Positions 26,861-36,767 of a stretch of DNA of 44,304 nt are shown one piece after another. Numbering within the stretch: the stretch's first letter is position 1; every line of letters begins with the position of its first letter. The notes below the pieces were generated by a model, which worked only from the letters and a program-made list of their open reading frames with translations, was not told where the DNA came from and did no database searches. This DNA comes from Acidobacteriota bacterium (GTDB lineage Bacteria > Acidobacteriota > Terriglobia > Versatilivoradales > Versatilivoraceae): assembly GCA_028875575.1 (NCBI GenBank), contig JAPPDF010000098.1, positions 1 to 44,304 of the forward strand, given 5' to 3'. Position numbers and translations under genes: made by a program.

Positions 26861-28812
26861 CTCGGTGGTACGGAAGGCTTCCTGTCCGTTTCTTCCAGAG
26901 TTCTGGAAAGTTCCTCCCACTCTTGGATCATTTCATCCAACCGCTTGCGGTTGCGCTCCACCAGTTTGACGAGGCGGATTGATTCCTTTGCACTCTTGAA
27001 AGTTCCCAGATCCAGCTCCTGAGTCGCAATTTCCACTTCACACCGGGTGATTTCTTCCTCCAACCCCTGGTGCCGCTCCTTCATTTTCCGGACAAGAACG
27101 GGATTTATCTTCTTCCGTGGCAAAGGTGTTTGACTCCGGTCTCCGGGTCCCCCTGAATTCTCTGCGCGCGGCGGCTCCTCTCGATGGTCCCGTTGGAGCG
27201 CGACCTGGTTCTTTCGCCGCAAGTAGTCTTCATAGTTTCCGAGATAGTCCTGGAATTTGCCGCCGTCGATTTCAAAGATTCGCGTTGCCAGCTTGTCGAT
27301 GAAATAACGATCGTGGGAAACAAAGACTACGGTTCCGCTGAACTCTTGCAGCGCTTCCAGCAGTACGTCCTTGGCTCGCAGGTCGAGGTGGTTGGTGGGC
27401 TCGTCGAGTAGCAGAAAATTGCGAGGCCGCAGCAACATGCGGAGGAGCGCATAGCGGTTGCGCTCGCCACCCGAGAGAACGCGAATCTGCTTGTAGACCT
27501 CGTCACTCGAAAACAGGAAGCAGCCGAGCAGAGTGCGCAGCTGCGTCTGGCCGCTCAGGGCACTGGGTGCGATGCTCGAGACGTCGTCGATCAGGCGGGC
27601 GTCTGGGTCGAGCTCCTTGTACTGGTCCTGTGCAAAATGGTCGACTTCCACGTTGTGTCCCAGCCGAAATTCACCTGCCGTTGCCGGCTCGCTTCCAGCC
27701 AGTATCTTGATCAGTGTGGATTTCCCCGCTCCATTCACCCCCACCAGGCCTATGCGATCCCCGCGGTTGATGACGAAGCTCATGCCCTGGAATACTGGAT
27801 TGCCGTCATAACTCTTGGCGACCTCGCGAAACTCGGCCACCATGCTTCCGCTCCTGGGTGGCTGAGGAAACGCGAATTGGATAGTCTTTTCCTGGGCGGG
27901 TAATTCGATCCGTTCAATCTTCTCGAGTTCCTTGATCCGGCTCTGTACCTGCTTCGCCCTGGTGGCCTGGTAGCGGAAGCGATTGATGAAGAGTTCAAGG
28001 CGCTCGATCTTTTCCCGCTGGTTGCGATAGGCCGCCTGAAGTTGAGCTTGGCGCGCGGATTTCTGTGCCAGGTAGCGTTCGTAGTTCCCGATGTAAAAGT
28101 AGGCGCGACGATTCCACAGCTCGAGAATCTTGTTCACCGTGGCATCCAGCATGTAACGGTCGTGGGAGACCAGGACGAAGGCATACGGGTACTCATTCAG
28201 ATACTGTTGCAACCAGTTGCGGGCCTCGAGATCGAGGTGATTGGTCGGCTCGTCCAGCAATAGGAGCCTGGGCTTGATCAGCAAGAGCTTGGCCAGCGCC
28301 AGGCGCATTTGCCAGCCTCCGGAGAGATCTTCCGTCGGACGGTTTGAATCTGCGGGCGCAAAGCCCAGGCCATTCAGCACCGTGCTGGCCTGCGCCTCCA
28401 GCGAGTAGCCTTCCCGACCCTGAAATTCGGTCTCGATCCGGTGATAACGAACCGTGATCCGGTGGTACTCGTCGCTGCGCGGATCAACTTCGGCCATCCG
28501 GTGAGTCAGGGCTTCCATTTCTTCTTCGAGTTCGAGCAGATGGCCAAAAACCGAGAGGCATTCTTCCAGAACCGTGCGCCCTGACAGTGACAGGCCATCC
28601 TGAGGAAGGTATCCGGCAGTCATATCCTTCGGCGCAGAAAACAGACCGCCATCGAGCGGCTCCATCCCCCCCAGGATCTTCAGCAGCGTTGTCTTGCCTG
28701 TCCCGTTCCCGCCCACCAGTCCAATGCGATCCGTCGACGTGATAAGCCAGTCGAGGTCTTCGAACAAGCTCTGGGAGCCGAAATGTTTTCTGGCTGCGGA
28801 AAGTCGAATCAT
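26857..28812 (-). CDS. ABC-F family ATPase (Uup/YheS-like)
   Basis: A 651-residue soluble protein with two ABC domains and no membrane segments. Domain 1 has Walker A GGNGTGKT (34-41) and signature LSGGWQMRL; domain 2 has Walker A GVNGAGKST (near 360) and signature LSGGERNR (near 448). Both have LLLDEPTNHLDL. A charged linker joins the domains and the C-terminus (about 575-640) is a coiled coil, as in Uup-type ABC-F proteins. The family acts on stalled or specialised ribosomes in translation, and some members give antibiotic resistance. Its TAA stop falls in the TTAA of a repeat end. No second gene appears to share its transcript. Confidence 0.95.
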   Translation of the reverse strand: MIRLSAARKHFGSQSLFEDLDWLITSTDRIGLVGGNGTGKTTLLKILGGMEPLDGGLFSAPKDMTAGYLPQDGLSLSGRTVLEECLSVFGHLLELEEEMEALTHRMAEVDPRSDEYHRITVRYHRIETEFQGREGYSLEAQASTVLNGLGFAPADSNRPTEDLSGGWQMRLALAKLLLIKPRLLLLDEPTNHLDLEARNWLQQYLNEYPYAFVLVSHDRYMLDATVNKILELWNRRAYFYIGNYERYLAQKSARQAQLQAAYRNQREKIERLELFINRFRYQATRAKQVQSRIKELEKIERIELPAQEKTIQFAFPQPPRSGSMVAEFREVAKSYDGNPVFQGMSFVINRGDRIGLVGVNGAGKSTLIKILAGSEPATAGEFRLGHNVEVDHFAQDQYKELDPDARLIDDVSSIAPSALSGQTQLRTLLGCFLFSSDEVYKQIRVLSGGERNRYALLRMLLRPRNFLLLDEPTNHLDLRAKDVLLEALQEFSGTVVFVSHDRYFIDKLATRIFEIDGGKFQDYLGNYEDYLRRKNQVALQRDHREEPPRAENSGGPGDRSQTPLPRKKINPVLVRKMKERHQGLEEEITRCEVEIATQELDLGTFKSAKESIRLVKLVERNRKRLDEMIQEWEELSRTLEETDRKPSVPPS

Positions 28813-28964
28813 CCGTGCTCACACCGATTGCTGGAAGAGGTCAGTTGGGAATCGGAGGTGGATCCCCACCTGGCAAACCACGCCGACACCCCCATCGCTT
28901 AGGGATTACAGAACCGCCAATACCATGTATTCCAACAATTCAACAGCCTCCCCTGGGCACCTCT

Positions 28965-29726
28965 TTACCCCCGCACGCCGCTCAGGAACTCCCCTATCGA
29001 TTGCTTCAATAGCGACTCCAGGTTGATGCTGATGTAGCGTGCCCCTCGGGCGCGCCACTGGCGGGCCGCCTCGGGGTTGGCGGCCATGATGCCCAGGGAC
29101 ACCGGCGAGTTGCGCAGGCCGGCCAGGATTTCCTGGAGGCACTGCCGCATGCGGGGATGCTCGGGCTGTCCGGCCACCCCCAGCGAATGGGAGAGATCGG
29201 TGCGGCCCACGTTGACCACGTCGACGCCTTCCACCGCCAGAATCCTCGGCAGTTGCCGCACGGCTTCCGCCGTCTCCACGTAGAGGACCACCAGGGTTTC
29301 CCGGTTGGACTGGAGGACGTGATCCCCGAAGGAGAGCCCCTCGCCGTAATCGGCGGCCCTGGACGCAGACAGCCCTCGATTGCCCCTAGGCTGGAACTTG
29401 ACGGCCGCCACCGCCCGTTCGGCTTCTTCGGCCGAGTTGACCTGAGGAACGATGATGCCCTGGGCGCCGGTGTCCAGAAATCTCAGGATGATCGAGGGGG
29501 AATTGGTGGTCACTCGCACGATGGGGGTGATGCCGTTCGACTCGGCGGCCCTCACCATCTCTTCGCAGGTGCGCGGGTCCAGCCGGCCGTGCTCGCTTTC
29601 GAACACCATGAAATCCCACTCGAATCGGGCCAGCATCTCCACCAGGGCGGGGTCGGGGTAGCGCACGAAGCAGCCGTATACGGACTCTCCTCTCTTGAGC
29701 TTGGCTTTGGTATTGTTGGCCCGCAC
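28965..29726 (-). CDS. HpcH/HpaI-family aldolase
   Basis: A 253-residue protein from GTG 29726, chosen because AAGAAGGA lies 7 nt upstream and the frame further up overlaps the SMP-30 gene with no aldolase sequence. Family features: FMVFESEHGRLDP near the N-terminus, RVTTNSPSIILRFLDTGAQGIIVPQVNSAEEAE in the middle, and LYVETAEAV with an acidic metal ligand. Class II pyruvate aldolases of this type cleave 2-keto-4-hydroxy acids, often from sugar-acid or aromatic breakdown. The gene starts 14 nt after the SMP-30 stop, so the two are probably one operon for sugar-lactone or sugar-acid catabolism. Confidence 0.85.
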   Translation of the reverse strand: MRANNTKAKLKRGESVYGCFVRYPDPALVEMLARFEWDFMVFESEHGRLDPRTCEEMVRAAESNGITPIVRVTTNSPSIILRFLDTGAQGIIVPQVNSAEEAERAVAAVKFQPRGNRGLSASRAADYGEGLSFGDHVLQSNRETLVVLYVETAEAVRQLPRILAVEGVDVVNVGRTDLSHSLGVAGQPEHPRMRQCLQEILAGLRNSPVSLGIMAANPEAARQWRARGARYISINLESLLKQSIGEFLSGVRG

Positions 29727-29740
29727 GTCGAGATCCTTCT

Positions 29741-30631
29741 TCAGGGATAGAGCAGCCAGCCTTTGCGCCCGGTTTCGATTCGGTACAGCCGGCCGCAGAC
29801 GGAGGTGAGGTAGAGCGTGCGCAGATCCTGGTCGCCCCAACTGCAGTTGGTGGGCCGCTCGCAGGGGGTCGGATGGCGTTCCAGGACGCGTCCTCGAGCG
29901 TCGAGGACGTAGATCATGCCGCCGGGGCCGCTCCTCTCCCAGCCGGCGGCGGCCACCAGGTTGCCCTCGGCATCCAGACACATGCCGTCGATGCCGCGGT
30001 GGGGGGCAAAATCGCGCAGGACCTCGCAGGGGCCCAGGGCGCCGTCTTCCAGAATGGGATAGGCTCGCAGTTGGCGGTCTCCCTGGAAGTCGCTCTCGGC
30101 CACGTAGAGCCTCCGGAGGTCCGGCGTGACCAGCAGGCCGTTGGGACGGGCGGTGTCATGGGTCATCCGTTGAATGGACCAGCTTCCGTCGCTTCGGGGG
30201 TCCAGTCGGTAGATGGATTTGTGTTCCAGCTCCGGCGGACCGATGGCCTGGGCCCAGTGGCTGCTGTAGTCGGGATCGGAGAACCAGATGCGGCCCTTGA
30301 GGTCGATGGCCAGGTCGTTGGGGCTGTTGAGCCTCCTGCCCTGGAAAGTGTCGGCGACGACCGTCCGGGTCCCGTCCCGGTGGTAACAGGCGATGCACCT
30401 CCCGGCGGCTTCGCAGGCGTAGAGCCGGCCGCGCCTGTCCAGCATCAGGCCGTTGGCCATGCGGGTGTCCCGGCGGTAGATTTCCGTCTTTTGTGTTTGG
30501 TGGGCATAACGCAGGATGCGGTTGTTGGGGAAGTTGCTGAACAGCAGGGCCTCGCCATCCCAGGCGGGTCCCTCCGTTAGCCCGAAGGGTCCCGCAACCT
30601 GCTGGAACTGCCATCTGGAGGGAGATGTCAC
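29741..30631 (-). CDS. SMP-30/gluconolactonase-family protein
   Basis: A 296-residue six-bladed propeller enzyme. GTG 30631 is preferred because GGAGGA (30639-30644) lies 7 nt upstream; ATG 30670 has no visible Shine-Dalgarno. Likely metal ligands of the family are present: Glu20 in LTEGPAW, Asn164 in RPNGLL and Asp215 in GIDGM, with the substrate loop LNSPNDL near 101-107. The family hydrolyses sugar lactones such as gluconolactone with Ca or Zn. There is no signal peptide. It is followed by the aldolase gene, 14 nt away, and preceded by the AGCS symporter gene across a 184-nt hairpin-containing spacer. Confidence 0.9.
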   Translation of the reverse strand: MTSPSRWQFQQVAGPFGLTEGPAWDGEALLFSNFPNNRILRYAHQTQKTEIYRRDTRMANGLMLDRRGRLYACEAAGRCIACYHRDGTRTVVADTFQGRRLNSPNDLAIDLKGRIWFSDPDYSSHWAQAIGPPELEHKSIYRLDPRSDGSWSIQRMTHDTARPNGLLVTPDLRRLYVAESDFQGDRQLRAYPILEDGALGPCEVLRDFAPHRGIDGMCLDAEGNLVAAAGWERSGPGGMIYVLDARGRVLERHPTPCERPTNCSWGDQDLRTLYLTSVCGRLYRIETGRKGWLLYP

Positions 30632-30692
30632 CGGGGTTTCCTCCGAATTGCCACCTTGCACACTGGCCATGGGGAATCGATGTTCATTTCAT

Positions 30693-30792
30693 CATTAACA
30701 TCGATGCACAGGATGCACAGGATGAACAGGACGAAATGCTCATGCAAGAGAAGCTGGCTCGGGCGATGATCCTGTGCATCGATGTCAATGAA
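30693..30792. repeat. Long hairpin with direct CACAGGAT repeats
   Basis: ACATCGATGCACAGGAT (30698-30714) and its exact inverse ATCCTGTGCATCGATGT (30769-30785) form a 17-bp perfect stem. Direct GCACAGGAT/GAACAGG repeats follow the left arm. The hairpin fills the spacer between the AGCS gene and the SMP-30 gene. It looks like a dispersed palindromic repeat and may act as a transcript processing or attenuation site. Confidence 0.7.
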
Positions 30793-30815
30793 TGGATTGC
30801 ACAGGGGACCTGGGT

Positions 30816-32159
30816 TTACCGCCGCGCCGCAAAATAGCCTCGGGTCTCGGCTACGACGATCCCGCTCAAGCCCAGCAGGCCGATCAGATTGGGCAGGACC
30901 ATGCTGCCGAGGCACACGTCCAGAAACGTCCACACGGTCTCCAGGGAGAGCATGGGGCCCAGAAAGGTCAGACAGACCCAGATCACGCGGTACCAGGGCA
31001 CGAAGCGACCGTGGCCGAACAGGTATTCCAGTGCCTTCTCCGAGTAGTAGTTGTTGCCCAGGATGGTGGAAAAGGCGAAGAGGGGCAGCGTAATGGCGAC
31101 GATCACATCCCCGTGCAGCCACAAGGGAAGGCCTTCCCGGAAGGCGGCCGTTGTCAGGGCGGCGCCGCTGGCTCCGCCCTTCCAGGCTCCGGTTCCCAGG
31201 ATGATGAAGCCGGTGACGGAGCACACCACCAGCGTATCGATAAAGGTCTGAGTCATGGAAACCAGGGCCTGCGTCACCGGATGACGGGTCTGGGCGGCAG
31301 CGGCGGCGATTCCGGCCGTGCCCATGCCGCTCTCGTTGCTGTTGACGCCGCGGGCCACCCCGTAGCGGATGGCTTTCAGGACGGCGGCGCCGGCAAATCC
31401 TCCCACGGCCGCGGCCGGCGTGAAGGCTCCCCTGAAGACCTCTGCCAGCACCGACGGTATCGCCTGCCAATGAAGCGCCAGGGCCAGCAGGCCGGCCAGG
31501 CAATAGATGACGATCATGGTGGGCACCAGGGCGCTGGCGACCCGGGCGATGCTGCGGATGCCGCCCAGGATGACCACCGCGGTGACGGCGGCCGTGATGG
31601 CGCCGGTCCAGAGGGTGGGTACTCCCAGCCCGGCCCGCATGGCCTCGGCGATGGAGTGGGACTGCGTCATGTTGCCGCCCACGGTGAGGGTGAAAGCTGC
31701 CAGAAAGGCATAGAGGGCGGCCAGCGCCGGCTGGTTGAATCCCCGGCTCAAATAGTGCATGGGCCCGCCCGACATCTCGCCGCGCGGACCCAGGATGCGG
31801 TACTTGACTCCCAGCAGGGCTTCGGCGAACTTGGTGGCCATGCCCACCAGTCCTGTTACCCACATCCAGAACAGGGCCCCAGGGCCTCCCGAGACGATGG
31901 CGGTGGCCACCCCGGCGATGTTTCCGGTGCCGACCGTGGCCGACAGGGCGGTCATCAGGGCCTGGAAGTGGGTGACGTCGCCCTGGGCTCCGCTCTCTCT
32001 GCGCGTCACCAGGGCCAGGTAGAGGGAGGACCAGAGCCTTTGGAACTGCAGTCCCCGCAACCGGACGGTCAGGAACAGGCCAGTGCCCACGGTCAAGGCC
32101 AGCATCGGGGGGCCCCAGACCAGGTTGGCCAACGTTTCCAGGAACTCTTGCAGGTTCAC
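30816..32159 (-). CDS. AGCS-family sodium:amino-acid symporter
   Basis: A 447-residue polytopic protein. GTG 32159 is chosen because AAGGAGA sits 6-7 nt upstream on the minus strand; an upstream frame adds only a basic tail. AGCS signatures are present: [25 protein letters not shown] near the N-terminus, [39 protein letters not shown] and [19 protein letters not shown]. The family imports alanine, glycine or related amino acids with sodium. The gene is divergent from the PPC gene and upstream of the SMP-30/aldolase pair on the same strand, but the spacer hairpin makes co-transcription uncertain. Confidence 0.95.
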   Translation of the reverse strand: MNLQEFLETLANLVWGPPMLALTVGTGLFLTVRLRGLQFQRLWSSLYLALVTRRESGAQGDVTHFQALMTALSATVGTGNIAGVATAIVSGGPGALFWMWVTGLVGMATKFAEALLGVKYRILGPRGEMSGGPMHYLSRGFNQPALAALYAFLAAFTLTVGGNMTQSHSIAEAMRAGLGVPTLWTGAITAAVTAVVILGGIRSIARVASALVPTMIVIYCLAGLLALALHWQAIPSVLAEVFRGAFTPAAAVGGFAGAAVLKAIRYGVARGVNSNESGMGTAGIAAAAAQTRHPVTQALVSMTQTFIDTLVVCSVTGFIILGTGAWKGGASGAALTTAAFREGLPLWLHGDVIVAITLPLFAFSTILGNNYYSEKALEYLFGHGRFVPWYRVIWVCLTFLGPMLSLETVWTFLDVCLGSMVLPNLIGLLGLSGIVVAETRGYFAARR

Positions 32160-32318
32160 GGGCAGTCTCCTTGACCCCCGGCGGAGCCTCAAGGTAAATT
32201 ATAGGCTGTGTTTCCCGCCTAATCCGCTGACTGGGAGCTGCCGGTGCTTGTACTCCCCCGCCGTCCATCCTTCGCCAATCGCACGTCCAATCGTTCCTGG
32301 AACGCCCGAGAGGGGGTG

Positions 32319-34133
32319 ATGGGTCTGGCGGCGTGGATGCTCTGTTCCACTTTCGCACTCGAGCGGGGCATGCAGGCGGCTGAGGCGCCACCCGCGGAGC
32401 CTCGGGCACCGGAGTTGCGCTCCCTGTTTCCGGTCAGTGTACAGCGGGGAAGGGTACTCGAGTTGGCAGTCCGGGGCAAGGACCTCGAAAGATGCTACGG
32501 AGTGTGGTTCGGGACCGGGGGGCTGAGCGGCGAGGTCGCCCGGATCGAGGGAATGCAGTTCCAGGAGAAGAAAAACCTGCGCGCCGAGAAGCTTTGGGTT
32601 CAGGGGCAGCGGGTGTCATTGCGGGTACAGGTGGACTCGGGGGTGCCGCTGGGGAAGCACGAACTGCGGTTGGTCACGCCGGCCGGCGTTTCCAACGCCC
32701 TGGGGTTGGTCGTGGTCGACGAGCCGGTCAGCCTGGAGGCTCCCGGGACTCGCAGTCAACCGGCCCAGGCCCAGTCCGTTGAGATCCCGACCCTGCTCAA
32801 CGGCAAGTTGAGCCGGAACGGCGAGATCGACTTCTACTCGTTCAGGGCTTCACGCGGCGACAGGCTGCACATCCAGGCTCTCTCCAACACCACCGTCACC
32901 AAGTTCGACGGGGTTCGCCTGACCCTCTACAAGGAAGGCGGCACTTGGTTCGACCCGGAGCGGCCCGAGCGGCTGCTGTTTTCTCCGCAGTCGCGAATCA
33001 CCCACCTGTGCCGGGAATCCGGTCGTTACCTGGTTGAGGTCAGTTCCAACCTGGGCGTAGGCGGACCCGATTTCTTCTACCAGCTTCGGGTGACCACTTC
33101 CGAGGCGGCAGGCCCCGGGGCGCCGGAGGTTGTGCTCATCCCTCCATCGGCCCTGGCGGAAATCGAGCAGCCGTTTCGTCGAAAGCTGGGCCCGTCCCGG
33201 CTGGACTGGCTGGAATCACGAACCGTACCGGCCGATAAGGCCCGGGAGAATGGAAGCCCGCAAGAAACACCCGGCGCGGGCTCGAACGGCATTGCCTCAG
33301 GCTCGGGCGTTTCACCCGAGAGATCGGTGCCTGCCGAAGCCGCCGGGAACGGTTTCCTGAGCGAAGTGGAGCCCAACGACTTGCCGGAACAGGCCGTCCC
33401 GATTCTTCCGCCTCAACTGTTGGAAGGAGCCATCCAGAGGCCTGGAGACGTAGACTGGTTCCGGTTCGAAGTGGCGGCCGGAACCTCTCTGGCCCTGGAG
33501 CTGGAGACGCCCGAGGCCGCCCCGCCCCGATTCAATCCCAGGGTGGCCGTGCTGGATGCGGACGGCCAGGAAGTGTTGACCAACTATTTCAGGAAGATCG
33601 CGGGTGACGGCGATGACTGGGTGCGGATCATCCAGGCCAAGACCCTCTATACCTTCGACAGGGCCGGCCTCTACAGGCTGCAGGTGCGCGACATCACCCC
33701 CCGATCGGGAGTGCCGGCTTTCCGCTATCGCCTGCTGCTGCGGCCCCAGGTGCCCCACGTGGGCCGGATCGAGGCCACGCCGGAGGTGGTGAACCTGCGG
33801 CCGGGGCAGGCCAAAAAAGTCACCATTCTTTCCGATCAGGAGGAGGGCTTCGGCGGTGACATCCTCTTCAGCGCCGACGGCCTGCCCGGCCAGGTACAAT
33901 TTTTGCCCGGTGCCGAGGTCGAGCCCCACAAGGAGCCTCCCCTTCCCGAAATTCACAAGGAGCGGTTCGTGCCCAAGAACCAGACGACCACCGTGCTGCT
34001 GGCGGCGGCGCCCGGGGCGCCCTCCACCCGGATGCCCACGCGGGTCCGCCTCAGCGCCCGTCCCGTGGTCGGAGGCAAGGTGGGTGAGGCGATCGCAGCC
34101 GGAGAACTGTTGGTGATGGTGTTGGGAGAGTGA
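32319..34133 (+). CDS. Secreted PPC-domain protein
   Basis: A 604-residue protein from ATG 32319 with GAGGGGG just upstream; an in-frame GTG at 32244 would place the signal peptide too far inside. The N-terminal hydrophobic signal is followed by Ig-like strands. Two pre-peptidase C-terminal (PPC) domains follow, recognised by NGEIDFYSFRASRGDRL and the later SEVEPNDLPEQA...GDVDWFRFEVAAG pattern. A C-terminal region of unknown type ends near residue 604. PPC domains sit in secreted proteins of soil and marine bacteria. It is 7 nt from the DUF1549/1553 gene, the standard partner of such proteins. No catalytic residues are visible. Confidence 0.82.
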   Translation: MGLAAWMLCSTFALERGMQAAEAPPAEPRAPELRSLFPVSVQRGRVLELAVRGKDLERCYGVWFGTGGLSGEVARIEGMQFQEKKNLRAEKLWVQGQRVSLRVQVDSGVPLGKHELRLVTPAGVSNALGLVVVDEPVSLEAPGTRSQPAQAQSVEIPTLLNGKLSRNGEIDFYSFRASRGDRLHIQALSNTTVTKFDGVRLTLYKEGGTWFDPERPERLLFSPQSRITHLCRESGRYLVEVSSNLGVGGPDFFYQLRVTTSEAAGPGAPEVVLIPPSALAEIEQPFRRKLGPSRLDWLESRTVPADKARENGSPQETPGAGSNGIASGSGVSPERSVPAEAAGNGFLSEVEPNDLPEQAVPILPPQLLEGAIQRPGDVDWFRFEVAAGTSLALELETPEAAPPRFNPRVAVLDADGQEVLTNYFRKIAGDGDDWVRIIQAKTLYTFDRAGLYRLQVRDITPRSGVPAFRYRLLLRPQVPHVGRIEATPEVVNLRPGQAKKVTILSDQEEGFGGDILFSADGLPGQVQFLPGAEVEPHKEPPLPEIHKERFVPKNQTTTVLLAAAPGAPSTRMPTRVRLSARPVVGGKVGEAIAAGELLVMVLGE

Positions 34134-34140
34134 CCTTCAA

Positions 34141-36684
34141 GTGAAGCCAAATCGCAGTCCCATCCTGTTGTTGGGGATCCTGGTCGCAGCCGGATCCATC
34201 GCGCTCAGGGCCGAAACTTCCGAGCCGGAGTTGCTGTCGGTCCGGATCGTGCCCGAGGCGGTGGAGCTGGAGGGGGCGGGGGCTACCCGCCAGCTCTTGG
34301 TGATGGGCAGCTATAGCGACAGGTTGGAGCGCGACGTGACCTCGCTCAGCCGATGGGAATTCTCCGATGCCGGCGTGGCGACGGTCTCTCCCGGTGGCGA
34401 GGCCGAGGCCCTGGCCGAGGGAACTACCGATTTGACGGCTCGCCTGGGTGCTCTGTCGGTCACGGCGCGGCTGCAGGTCAAGGGCGGGGCCGGGCGGCCG
34501 CCGCTGAGCTTTGCCTGGGATGTCGAAAGGGTATTGACCCGGCGGGGTTGCAACGACAGCCATTGCCATGGAGGAGTGAAGGGAAGGGGAGGATTCAAGC
34601 TGTCTCTCTACGGCATCTACCCGGAGGAGGACTACCGCTGGATCGTCAGGGGAGGGACCTACCAGGTCCTGTCGCCCGATCCGGGAACCGAGATTCCGCG
34701 AATCGATCGGGAAGAACCCGAAAAGAGCCTGCTGCTGAGGAAGCCCTCCCTGGCCGAGCCCCATCAGGGTGGACTGCAGTTGCCGTTGGAATCGGATGAT
34801 TACAAGACGCTGCTGCGGTGGGTGAAGGAGGGAGCGCCTTTTCAGCCGGCGGCAGCCTCGAGACCCGGGGTCAGGGCCATCGAGGTCTACCCGGCCGAGG
34901 CCGTGCTGGAGGTGGGAGGCGGGCAGCAGTTGCTGGTCAGCGCGCTGCTCGAGAACGGGACCCGCAAGGACCTCACCGGCCAGGTGCGCTACCTGTCCGA
35001 CAACAGCGACGTGGCGGAGGTCGAGCCGGACGGCCGACTGCGGGGATTGCGCCCCGGGGAGACCTTCGTGACCGTACGGACGGCCGGCCATTCCACTACC
35101 GCCAGGGTCAGCGTCATCGAGGCGACCCTGGCCCGATATCCCGGCGTTCCCGCCAATAACTTCATCGACCGCCTGGTATTCGACAAGCTGAGCCGGCTGC
35201 ATCGGATCCCCTCCGAGCTTTCCGGCGACGCGGAATTCCTGCGCCGAGTGTGTCTGGATTTGACCGGCACGCTGCCCCCGCCCCGAAGGACCCGTGAGTT
35301 TCTGACGAGCAGCGACCCGGCCAAGCGGGAGAAGCTGGTCGATACGATCCTGCAGACCCCCGAGTTCGTGGACTATTGGACCTATCGGTTGTCGCAGCTC
35401 TTCCGGGTAGCTCTCTTCGAGAACGGCATCAACCTGCAGTGGACCGAGGCTTACTGGGAGTGGATTCGCGGCCACGTCGCCGCCAACACCCCCTACGACC
35501 GGATGGCCCGCGAGCGCATTGCCGCCATCGGCTACAGCGCGCCTTCCAGGCACTTCCTGCCCAATGGGGAGGTGCGCTACCCGCAAAACAAGATGGCCGA
35601 AGAGGTCAGGGTCTTCATGGGGCGCCGGCTGGACTGCGCCGAGTGCCACAACCACCCCTTCGAGGCCTGGAGCCAGGACCAGTTCTGGGGGCTGGCCGCA
35701 TTCTTCGGGCGCATGAACCTGGTGGGAGGCCGGGGGGAGGAGGTCGGCACGGTCATCTTCGAAGACCCGACCGGTCAGGAAGTGGACCTGTTCGTCAAGG
35801 GCAGGAGCCGGAAAGTGCTCCATCCACGCACACGGGAGGAGGTGTTTCCGGCCTTCCTGAACGGATCCCTCCTGCCGGAGACGGACTGGGCCGACCCGCG
35901 GGTCAAGCTGGCCCAGTGGATCACCGCCCACCCCTATTTCGCCGAGGCGGCGGTCAATCGGATATGGAGCTACTTTTTCGGGCGAGGCATCGTGGAGCCG
36001 GTCGACGATTTCCGCGCGGCCAATCCACCGACCCATCCCAGGCTGCTGGCGGCTCTGGCGAAGGACTTCCGGGAACACGACCATGACCTTCGCCGCATGA
36101 TCAGGACCATCGTCGGCTCCAGGACCTACCAGCTCAGCAGTCGGCCCAACCGAACCAATCGGGAGGACCGCACCCACTACTCTCACGCGCTGCCGCGGGC
36201 CCTGGATGCCGAGGTGCTGTTCGACGCCATCGCCACGGTGACGGGGGTTCCCCTCATCCTGGAGCAGGAGAGCTACGGCGACGGCGAGGGCAGGCTGCCG
36301 CCCGGCACGCGGGCCATCAACGTCAAGCTGCCCGATGTCTTCCGCTCCCGTATTCTGGACAACTATGGCAAGGCTCCCCGGTCCATGCTTCCGGAGAAGC
36401 GGCCGCGTCCCAACCTGAGCAGGGCCCTGCACAGCTTGGCCGGGACGACCTTTACCGAGCATCTGGCCCGTGAGGGGGGCATCATCGACCGATTGATGGA
36501 TGGGGGCGGCTCGGACCGGGAGATCATCGAGGAACTCTACCTGAGAGCCTTGGTGCGCTTGCCCGGGGAGGAAGAACGGGAGCAGCTGGAAGCCATGGTC
36601 GGCCGGCACCCCTCACGGCGCCGGGCCTTGGAGGATCTGTTGTGGGGGTTGTTGAATTCCCCGGAGTTTTACCATAACCATTGA
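34141..36684 (+). CDS. Secreted DUF1549/DUF1553 protein with Ig-like domains and heme-like CxxCH motifs
   Basis: An 847-residue protein starting at GTG 34141, 7 nt after the PPC stop. It has a signal peptide to about residue 24. Two bacterial Ig-like (BIG2-type) domains lie at about 30-113 and 285-330. Between them is the cysteine motif GCNDSHCHG (Cys137, Cys142, His143). The DUF1549 half (about 340-545) contains CAECH (Cys499, Cys502, His503) followed by NHPF. The DUF1553 half follows with VNRIWSYFFGRGIVEPVDDFR. The cysteine motifs suggest c-type heme or metal binding. The function is unknown, although these proteins are abundant in polymer degraders. It overlaps the open region of the DUF1501 gene. 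Confidence 0.9.
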   Translation: MKPNRSPILLLGILVAAGSIALRAETSEPELLSVRIVPEAVELEGAGATRQLLVMGSYSDRLERDVTSLSRWEFSDAGVATVSPGGEAEALAEGTTDLTARLGALSVTARLQVKGGAGRPPLSFAWDVERVLTRRGCNDSHCHGGVKGRGGFKLSLYGIYPEEDYRWIVRGGTYQVLSPDPGTEIPRIDREEPEKSLLLRKPSLAEPHQGGLQLPLESDDYKTLLRWVKEGAPFQPAAASRPGVRAIEVYPAEAVLEVGGGQQLLVSALLENGTRKDLTGQVRYLSDNSDVAEVEPDGRLRGLRPGETFVTVRTAGHSTTARVSVIEATLARYPGVPANNFIDRLVFDKLSRLHRIPSELSGDAEFLRRVCLDLTGTLPPPRRTREFLTSSDPAKREKLVDTILQTPEFVDYWTYRLSQLFRVALFENGINLQWTEAYWEWIRGHVAANTPYDRMARERIAAIGYSAPSRHFLPNGEVRYPQNKMAEEVRVFMGRRLDCAECHNHPFEAWSQDQFWGLAAFFGRMNLVGGRGEEVGTVIFEDPTGQEVDLFVKGRSRKVLHPRTREEVFPAFLNGSLLPETDWADPRVKLAQWITAHPYFAEAAVNRIWSYFFGRGIVEPVDDFRAANPPTHPRLLAALAKDFREHDHDLRRMIRTIVGSRTYQLSSRPNRTNREDRTHYSHALPRALDAEVLFDAIATVTGVPLILEQESYGDGEGRLPPGTRAINVKLPDVFRSRILDNYGKAPRSMLPEKRPRPNLSRALHSLAGTTFTEHLAREGGIIDRLMDGGGSDREIIEELYLRALVRLPGEEEREQLEAMVGRHPSRRRALEDLLWGLLNSPEFYHNH

Positions 36685-36767
36685 GCGTTTCCGGCAGACT
36701 TGCCTTGGTGGCTGTTCCGGCGCGGGACCCGGGACCAAGAAGCCGGAAACCGGAGGAGGTTGCACCC

